Assembly: GCA_003313425.1 (NCBI GenBank)
Contig: NHZP01000016.1
Coordinates: 930,001 to 994,000 of the forward strand
DNA: 64,000 nucleotides
Origin: Pseudopyrenochaeta lycopersici
Taxonomy: Eukaryota > Ascomycota > Dothideomycetes > Pleosporales > Pseudopyrenochaetaceae
Reading direction: 5' to 3'
Part shown: positions 57,167-64,000 of the stretch, one piece after another
Layout: each line of letters starts with the position of its first letter
Position numbering within the stretch: position 1 is the first letter of the stretch
Position numbers and translations under genes: made by a program
The notes under the pieces: generated by a model
What the model saw: only the letters and a program-made list of their open reading frames with translations
What the model was told of the DNA's origin: nothing
The model's database searches: none

Positions 57167-58738
57167 TCATGCGCCGCCCGCACGGCCGGTAGTCGTAGCT
57201 GTACTGGGTTGATCGTCGTTGTTCCAAGTGAGGTAGGTATGATCACCAAGTTTCCTGCAACTTTGTCAGTTTCTCGATTCGCGTGCGTGAAGGGCGATGC
57301 GGCTGACCTCGGCTTGATGAGATGAGTGGCGAGGAAGACAGCACCGAGTAGGATGCAGAGACCGCCCACGACAAGGTAGGCAATACCGAGGAAAGGGTTC
57401 TTGCCACCCATGACGGTGCGTGTGGAGATGAGGATGGACTTGGTGCCGCTGTACTTGTCGACTGGGAAGCCTGATCGACGTTAGCATAGGTGCGGTATAG
57501 ACAAAAGGGCCAAACCATCGTACGATCAAAGATCTTCAGGCGGTAGGTGCCAGACTTGAGGACGTCATTGTCGTTTCTTTGCGCCAGTTTACTGAAGGTG
57601 GGCAACCCGGCGGTTCTCATCCAGACCTGGAATTGCTCCCAGGTGTGCAGATCGGGCAGCTCTGTGGAGTTGTAGCCGTCTTCGGGGTACTGCTCCTGCC
57701 AATTGGGAGGAGGCACGACTTCATCTGGTCGGTAGGCAGTCTTGCCATACAAATCTCCTTCGTGGCTCCATGACGTCCCTGCAGTAGTCATGGTGTATTC
57801 ATTAGACGATTCTGTGCCCTGGCGGTTGGAGATGGTCAGATTGCTGAAGGTGTCGTTGAACATGGAGTTGGCAATCAAGCCACACGGGTAGTAGGGGCGG
57901 CCATCGTTGGGGGCTACATCCAGTGGGTCGCAGTCGCCAGATTTGATGTCAGCAGCACTGCGATGCTTGCCCTTGAGCTGGTCAATGTCGACCGATTTCA
58001 CGTATCGGCGATGGTTCTGGTAGAAGTTGGTGAGGCGGTAGTAGAACAGCACCGGGGGCTTGATGTCGTTGGGGAACGTGATGCTCAGCACGCAGACGCT
58101 CGTGTTGCGCACCACGCCGGACGGCCAGGTGTAATTCTCCCAGCCGTAGCCCCACTGGGGCGGTGTAGTCATGGGCGATTTGAACGTGGCAGATACTCTC
58201 TTGGACGGGATGTCGTCGAGTGTGCTCTCTATTGAGCCGTCGAAGTTTGTCTCAGTCCAAGGCGACGAGGTATTGCAGTTTGTGTAGTCGATCGAGATCT
58301 CCTGGACCTGGAGGGGGTGGGTGCAAGGTCAGCGCCGTGGGTGTGCCGTGTGGAAGAGAGGGCTGTTCAGTCCACATACCTGCGCACTGGCATACAACAG
58401 CAGCCCACCGATGGGCGCGAATATGACGCCGACGATGAAGAACAGAGGGAGGACCGTCTTGGGGGTCAGAATGGGCCTGTCACCACGCCGTTAGCTGTGC
58501 GCCCCAGGAGCCATTCGGGAGGCATCTTTGGCTGCTACGTACTGCCATGCCTTTAACCGCTGCTGCCGGAATGCAGTATCTATGAAGCCATCAGCACCGT
58601 TGTCCCCCCGCGCCCAACCGCGTCGGTCTGTAGTCGCTTACTCGGCGGCCTTCTGCTCTTCGTCTTCTTCGGCTCGTCCCGGGATGGGTCCTGGCTCGAT
58701 ATCGAGTCGGAATGCTCGACCTGCTGTGGTTGCGACAT
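57167..58738 (-). CDS. CDC50: CDC50/LEM3-family P4-ATPase (flippase) subunit
   Basis: Six exons (58642-58738, 58543-58579, 58380-58476, 57524-58307, 57308-57470, 57167-57254), 421 residues, all phases consistent. It is the beta subunit that lets P4-ATPases leave the ER and flip aminophospholipids. The N-terminal cytosolic part ends in [19 protein letters not shown], the family signature before TM1 ([21 protein letters not shown]). The lumenal domain has [46 protein letters not shown] and [13 protein letters not shown], then [15 protein letters not shown] and TM2 ([20 protein letters not shown]). The extracellular cysteines and N-glycosylation sites match the family. Small divergent C-tail [11 protein letters not shown]. 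Confidence 0.95.
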
Positions 58739-59489
58739 GCTGGCGTTTCCGCGCAATCCCGCAGCTCCGTTGGTGTGCAGAAATTGGTGACAGTCGTGGC
58801 TTGCTGAGAGATGGTGAGGACGCGGCGGCGGAGCGTTTGAGCTTAGCCAAGAGAGGACCCCCAAATTAGTTCAGCCGCGCCACTGCGGGCGGAGCTTACA
58901 CATGCCCGCTCACAGTCTCCGAGACACTGACCATGCACCGGCCCTGTCATAGAGTTGTCAACATTAATCACTTTGCACGCAGCTTCACACGCATAGTCGA
59001 GTTGCAAGAGTTTGCTGCGAATAGAGAATAATCACATTCTCAATCTAGAACTACCTAGCGACAGAAGCCGAATATTGCGGCAGCAAGAGTCCATGTCGGG
59101 ACTAGTAAACATCAAACCGTGTTGAGCTGGGGGGGTATCGCATGATGTAGACAAAGGAGAGAGGGAGAGAGAGAGAGAGAGAGAGAGTATAGAAGGAACA
59201 AAAAAACGCCGAAGAGGGAGGATCGTGCCCAGTCCCGAACATCCCGATGATGCCAACAAATATGCCCTTGTGCATGAAACAGAAAACGCCCATTCATGAT
59301 TCGTGTGAAAAGGTAGGAGAATCGACAGCCGTCGTCTCCATGTGCGCGTCAGTCTTAACCAAGTGAAGTGACCCTATGACACCGATCCATCGTATGCAAC
59401 TTTGATGCGGACTGTAAAAAAGGGATGAATGTGAAGAAAAGAGGCCGCTTATGCGTGCGACGTGATGAAAAATGTTCAAGTGAATATGC
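58739..59489. other. Intergenic with GA microsatellite
   Basis: 750 bases between CDC50 (its promoter side) and the 3' end of the SWIRM gene. A (GA)n run lies at 59165-59187. Nothing else. Confidence 0.5.
59165..59187. repeat. (GA)n microsatellite
   Basis: Perfect GA dinucleotide run of about 23 bases. Confidence 0.9.
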
Positions 59490-60638
59490 TCAGAGGTGCT
59501 GGCGAAAGTAGTCTGGGTTGAACCAGCCCACTCTATCATACGACTGCCACAATTTGCTGGCCTTGTTGACGTCAATCTTGCAGGCTTGCTGGGCATCCGT
59601 CTTGCGAAACTCCTTGCCAATCTTCAAGGCCTCGATGCGGGCCTGGAAGACTCGCCGTTTGCTGCAGAGATAGGTGGCACAACTGAGGCGGAGCGTTGCG
59701 GCGAGGTGTAGCTCAGCCTCGTGCAAGAGGTGGCGGTCGGCGTCTTTGGAGAGATCGAGCGCTTGGCCCTTCCACTCGGCCTTGAGGATCTTGCTGTTGC
59801 CCTTGGGGAGCGTGTCGAGGGGCGGCGAGTAGTCTGGAATAGCATCGTAGTCGGTGTCGTCACGGTTGGTGGCGGGCCGTGCAGGCTTGGGTGAGGCTGA
59901 AATGGGCGTGTAGTCGAATGAGTCGTAGACTTGGGTGGGAGGGGTGCGCTTCGCTTTTGGTGCGCGAGGCGTGCGAGGAGGCAGGCGTGGTAGAGCCACC
60001 TTTGGCTGGCGGGGCCTGGAGGATGGCGCAGGCGCAAGCTTCTTCAGTGCCGGTCGCTTTTGCACACCGCTGGGCCGTTCGTAGTGCTGGTCAAACCGTC
60101 GCTCTTGGGCCCACCATTGGCGAGGGTTCTTGACGGCCATGTCATAGACGGTAGAGCGGAAGGAGATTGCCAGTTCGTAGTCCTCGCGCGTGGGCTTGCT
60201 CTCCAGTCGCGCATAGTCGAGCGACTTCATGTGCTCGGCGATGATGTCCTGCGAGGCCTGCTCTGCGGACTCTTGGGGGAACAGCGGCACATGGGCGATG
60301 GGAGCCGCCGCGTCTCCGGCGACGAATAACTGTGGATCCCGCGTGCCTTGCTCCTCGGTGATTTCCATGTTCTCCTTCTGCGACTGTGTATCGAATGGCG
60401 AAATGGGTGGGGAGGCGTAGGCGTCGCGGTTGGAGTGCACTGTTGCCTGGTAGGCCATGGCCTCGGTGTCCATCCTGGGCTTCGACGGCATGGAATTGAA
60501 CGAGGAAAAGGGCGATTGCGTGAAGGGGGGTGCCATTGAAGAGCCAAATGACTCTGACCGCTTCATCTCAGGTGGCGAGAGGAGCGAGGAAACAGTAAGA
60601 CGGTGGCTCGGTGGTGTCTTATATGGCGAGTTTGCCAT
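59490..60638 (-). CDS. SWIRM-domain protein (Fun19-like)
   Basis: Single exon, 382 residues from the ATG at 60638 (MANSPYKTPPSHRLTVSSLLSPPE); the frame stays open upstream to 60785 but with no ATG. Residues 1-130 are disordered S/P-rich with possible CDK sites. Residues 130-250 include a QDIIAEHMKSLDYARLESKPTREDYEL helix and a PRQWWAQERRFDQHY motif. A proline/arginine-rich linker follows. The last 100 residues are the SWIRM domain: LKAEWKGQALDLSKDADRHLL, HEAELHLAATLRLSCATYLCSKRRVFQARI, and KIDVNKASKLWQSYDRVGWF with NPDYFRQHL at the end. SWIRM domains occur in chromatin factors; fungal Fun19-type members have unknown roles. Nuclear, putatively DNA- or chromatin-binding. Confidence 0.82.
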   Translation of the reverse strand: MANSPYKTPPSHRLTVSSLLSPPEMKRSESFGSSMAPPFTQSPFSSFNSMPSKPRMDTEAMAYQATVHSNRDAYASPPISPFDTQSQKENMEITEEQGTRDPQLFVAGDAAAPIAHVPLFPQESAEQASQDIIAEHMKSLDYARLESKPTREDYELAISFRSTVYDMAVKNPRQWWAQERRFDQHYERPSGVQKRPALKKLAPAPSSRPRQPKVALPRLPPRTPRAPKAKRTPPTQVYDSFDYTPISASPKPARPATNRDDTDYDAIPDYSPPLDTLPKGNSKILKAEWKGQALDLSKDADRHLLHEAELHLAATLRLSCATYLCSKRRVFQARIEALKIGKEFRKTDAQQACKIDVNKASKLWQSYDRVGWFNPDYFRQHL

Positions 60639-60701
60639 TGTGGGTTGAGGGGGTGGGGAGAGTTTGTCCGGTGGTTCAAGCCAAAAGGATCCAAGGTTGA
60701 A

Positions 60702-60714
60702 GGGGGGGGGGGGG
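60702..60714 (+). repeat. G13 homopolymer
   Basis: Run of 13 G about 65 bases upstream of the SWIRM gene ATG (C-run on the gene strand). Confidence 0.9.
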
Positions 60715-61962
60715 CAGGAGATATTTAATGCAGTCCAGGCAGCAGCGAAAAGTGTCGTGGTTGTTGGGGAGAGCGAGGATTGCAAGAGTCAAGGGTGGCG
60801 AGAGCGGCGTTATATGGCGGCAGGGTCAGAGTGTGACGAGTCGCAAAGGGGACGGTGGAAGGTGGCAGAATGGCATCAATTGCGGCGCCAATGCTTACAG
60901 CAGCTACGGCTCAGGGCAATTAGTAAATGGGAGCAGAATTGGTGGCGGAGATAGGACGAGGGCCGTAGTGGGCAGACCAAACCTCCCGAAACAGTCGGGG
61001 TGGGCGGAGTTTATAAGGGCAGGCGGACCGGTGCGGTTTCAGCAGGCTACAGCAATAAGGCGGACAAGGACAAGTGAGTGTGACTCTGGCTTTGAGACAC
61101 GGTGCCGCCCATGTGCGAGCCAACCGGACAAAGAGGGTGTGGTTGGCGCGCCGGCGCTCAGGTGCCAGCCTTTGATCCTCCAGGCATCATCAATATGGGG
61201 TGCGCGCCTGTTGCGCGCCTGTCTCTGTCCACGGCCGGAAGCTGACGAATGTGGGTGGTGGCCAAGAAGTGAATGGAATGGAGACGAAAGGGAGCCCAGC
61301 TGGTGCAGCCAATTGCAGCCACGACCAGCGAGGCGGAGCAGCGAGAGCGCAAATGGGTTGCTGTCAGAGACGATTGAGTCACTGTTGGGCGACGATGCGC
61401 TGGGGGGGTCCCGCTCTTCTCTGCCTGCGCGAACGCGGCTAGTCAAGTTGCCCGGCGCTGCAACACCATCCAAACCCCTTCGTCATGGCCCAGTGGCAGG
61501 CCCGCTGCAATGCTGCGAATACACGTCTCCTGCTCCCATTGCGCCCGCAATTGCGCTCCTGGACGCGCATTGAGCTGCCCGTGATATGTCCCCACGCCAT
61601 TGGGCACCACATGCAGCAGACAGAGCGTGTCACAGCACTGCCTGGTGGCCGCGGGAGCCTGCCTGGCAAACCTCGCATCCATTTCCAGACTCCCCTCCAA
61701 TCCCCCTCCCAATTCTCTTCTCCCGGCGGGGACCGTCACCGCTTCCGTCATCTCCTGCCTGCCCGTTCTTTGCCTGCAGCGCTGACCGCCGTCAATGCAA
61801 ACACAATGGTTCCACATCGCTCCACATGCCCTTCAGTAATCCCTCTATCAAATCCATGCAAACTGCCCTTCCGCCCGCGCAACCTGCCCAAGAGCCCAAT
61901 TCACTCCACCTGCCGTTCATGGCCAGTGGCGGGCTAGCAGAGAATGCTGAACTCAATTGCAA

Positions 61963-61974
61963 CCCCCCCCCCCC
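61963..61974 (+). repeat. C12 homopolymer
   Basis: Run of 12 C in the gene-free stretch, followed by a CT-rich tract. Confidence 0.9.
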
Positions 61975-63741
61975 TTCTCCCTCACCGCATTGCCGCCGCC
62001 GGCGAACACCGCAATTACCGCCATCTAGCAACACGAACCCGTCCCTGTCTGTCCGATGATGGGATGGTCTTGTGACCCGACTGCTATCAAACACGGTCGT
62101 GGGCAGCGCCACCAGCCACGGGGCTCTTGACCCCGACCAGAGGGTTCAGGGCGAGTCAATGTCTTGCAGCGGGTACCAGACAATGCCTGCATCACTTGCC
62201 CACTGCGTTGCATTCCCGCAATGCCATTGACCCTCTTTGCAACTTGCCAATTGGTGTGCATCCCGTGAGCAACTGCTCGCAAGCATGTGAAAGTCGCCAG
62301 ATGCAGCTGGCCCTTGGTCAGACTGTCACTCCCCACGGCGCGGCGTGACGGCTGCCCGACTGGGATGCTCTCTCCACACACAATCCCGCCCCGACCAGCT
62401 CACGAGACGGATTCCCTTCACACCATCTTGGCTTGGGGCCCAAGGTCATCCACCGATCGTCCTTCCCCGGCAGGTGTCTTATCGTCGTTATCGCGTTGTG
62501 GGGGAGGGGTACAATTGCATTGAATAGCCCCTCAACACTCGATTTTGCTTCTCACCCTCTTGGGCTCATTCCTGCTCAGCGCTGCTGCCGCCATCCCCCT
62601 CTGACATTGCACAAAGCCGCCAATTACCGCCTGACACCGAACGACTTGTCATCTCCTCGCCCGCCCACGGACAATTAGCTTTCTCATTGTACCCCTCACC
62701 CAATCTGCCGACCTGTCCGTTTGAGTGGGCCAGACCGATGCCGAGGGGTACTGCTGATCCATGGCTGACCATGCTCAAGGGCGTCCTCAATATTGCGCAA
62801 TCTACTTCTTTTGTTTGGGCAGGCGTGAATTGACGAGTGCCTCACTATCCTTCTCCGTCGTCAGTTTGGTAGAGGAGCCTGGCCTCGTGTGGCTCCTCCA
62901 GCTCGCGATCTACCATTTCCGGGGGCTGCGCCTGGGCTGATCAGCCTGATAGGCCAATGTGGGCAGATGACCCTGTCGTTTGCCCACCCCTGCTCCACAG
63001 GGTGTGACACCTGGGAGACCCTGCATCTGCCACGCTCACCAGCTGCTGTCCAACATTGCCAGCTGCATCTCTCGTTTCGAGCCTCTGACAGAAGCAATTT
63101 GGGGCGCACTCCTTGTTATTACCACGTCGTCAATGGCGTCAGGTCCAGACGTCGAGGCAGGCACACGCCCTGTATCACCTTACCAAGTTACCCAGACTGC
63201 TCGCCCTGCCCGAAATAGACCGTATTCTACTCTACAACAGTCAGATGCAAGTGCAGGGGTCAAATGCCATACATCAGCTTGTTGTGGTTATTGCTTGCAA
63301 CAATTGAACAAGTAATATGCTGACACTGGTTCCAATTCGATTGACCACCCTTCGGACGAACCGGTAGTCCGATTATGACGCAGGTCGACTCTAGCCTGCT
63401 GAGCAACGCATCGCCATGGCCTTCTGGTTCTTCTAATCATTCCCACGTGTCCAGATGATCACACGACTATTTCTAGCCTTATCATGGTTTTCGTTCGGCA
63501 ATGCTTCCCAATGTCGCAACACGATCATAATCGCAGTGTCATCGTGCATTACCGCATCTGGCCGAACGGCACGGCGACAGATGCATGAAGATCACACGTG
63601 ACTTCGTGGACAAAGCTTTTCGCGCTATCCCGCGTCTCATTGCAACTTTGTCAACCTTATTTTGACCATCCACTGTCCCCGCCGTCGTCATCATCATTAC
63701 CAGTTGTATCTCATTATGCACTCACCAAGTTGTAATTTGCC

Positions 63742-64000
63742 ATGTCGTCGTCAATGTCGCCCACCTCACGCCGCTTCGTGACCGAGTTATTGAAGTCATT
63801 GTCTGAGCTTTCGCAGTCCAACGATATTGCCGTAGAAGAATCGAATCCGCTTGCTGCTGTGCCTGAGAAAGCGAAGAAACAGCTCATCTCCCTACAGGTA
63901 TTGTTTCCAAATGAGTTCGTACCCGCACTCGATCTGCTTGATCGGCGACTCGTCACTCGTTTTCAAATCTGCCATGGCGAGCAGGTTACTGCACCTATTG
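63742..64000 (+). CDS. 5' part of a protein, possibly SWIM-zinc-finger type; runs off the window
   Basis: ATG at 63742 opens a frame with no stop to the right edge (86 codons). Residues 1-40 are polar (SSSMSPTSRRFVTELLKSLSELSQSND). The segment KKQLISLQVLFPNEFVPALDLLDRRLVTRF (residues about 48-77) resembles the N-terminal part of ascomycete SWIM-type-domain proteins (Shu2/Sws1-like, recombination-related) as I remember them; the zinc-binding part would lie beyond the edge. Another non-overlapping identity cannot be excluded. It is divergent from the SWIRM gene across 3.1 kb. Confidence 0.5.
   Translation, partial: MSSSMSPTSRRFVTELLKSLSELSQSNDIAVEESNPLAAVPEKAKKQLISLQVLFPNEFVPALDLLDRRLVTRFQICHGEQVTAPI

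Larger units (their letters stand above)
60639..63741. other. 3.1-kb GC-rich gene-free region
   Basis: The longest gene-free stretch of the window, between the divergently starting SWIRM gene and the right-edge gene. It is GC-rich and repetitive in short motifs, with a G13 run at 60702-60714 and a C12 run at 61963-61974, in opposite orientation. Overlapping frames up to 281 codons exist on both strands but lack conserved motifs, splice structure and consistent codon bias. Probably long promoters and 5' leaders of regulatory genes; a non-coding RNA is possible. Confidence 0.5.

Noticed and set aside
59639..60037. 137-codon frame overlapping the SWIRM gene in another frame
   Set aside because: Shadow of the real gene; repetitive Pro/Arg/Ser translation from the proline-rich linker.
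60728..61573. 281-codon + strand frame and several minus frames in the GC-rich gap
   Set aside because: Low-complexity, no family resemblance, competing frames on the opposite strand of similar length; the frame begins at a non-ATG or weak start.

Overview
The window is nuclear DNA of a filamentous ascomycete, most likely a dothideomycete (Pleosporales-like). This is inferred from short GT-AG introns of about 50-60 nt with CTRAC-like branch sites, fungal families (Zn2Cys6 regulator, But2-like, GH17, M43 protease, SWIRM protein) and compact spacing. There are no operons, no rDNA, no intact transposon and no obvious RIP-degraded block. About thirty protein genes and one tRNA gene can be supported. 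Most models were rebuilt here by joining exons so that phase is kept at every junction.

Layout: 1-675 (-) is an edge-truncated Q/P/S-rich protein. 2.3-4.0 kb is a CorA-like membrane protein; 5.05-5.8 kb an unknown protein; 6.2-7.6 kb (-) a degenerate SDR. 8.5-14 kb carries ELP5, the tri-snRNP 27K protein and ER glucosidase I. 14.5-18.6 kb holds a small secreted protein, an Sld7-like protein, a tRNA-Trp gene and a DUF4267-type membrane protein. 19.9-21.3 kb is an unknown protein. 21.8-26.4 kb is a divergent metal-transport pair (CDF exporter, ZIP importer). 28.7-34.3 kb is a tyrosine-catabolism neighbourhood: an Aro80-like Zn2Cys6 regulator, 4-hydroxyphenylpyruvate dioxygenase and a TTC36-like TPR protein. 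34.9-38.8 kb (-) has two F-box proteins. 40-46 kb holds a conserved unknown, an MFS transporter, QCR10 and proteasome alpha5. 48-57 kb is secreted and cell-surface proteins (kelch membrane protein, GH17 glucanase, But2-like protein, M43 metalloprotease). 57-64 kb has a CDC50/LEM3 flippase subunit, a SWIRM protein, a 3.1-kb gene-free stretch and the start of a possible SWIM-type protein.

Most notable: the tRNA-Trp(CCA) gene at 17587-17727 (-) has its usual anticodon-loop intron plus a second 55-nt insertion exactly between T-stem and T-loop. That insertion looks like a spliceosomal intron (GTAAGC start, TACTAAG branch-like site, TTCAG end), and removing it restores a perfect T arm. Second is the HPPD/TTC36/regulator neighbourhood, because mammalian TTC36 is functionally tied to the same enzyme. 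Two genes have a first coding exon that is only the ATG, one intron is GC-AG, and the GH17 stop codon lies inside a good splice donor in frame with a downstream But2-like gene.
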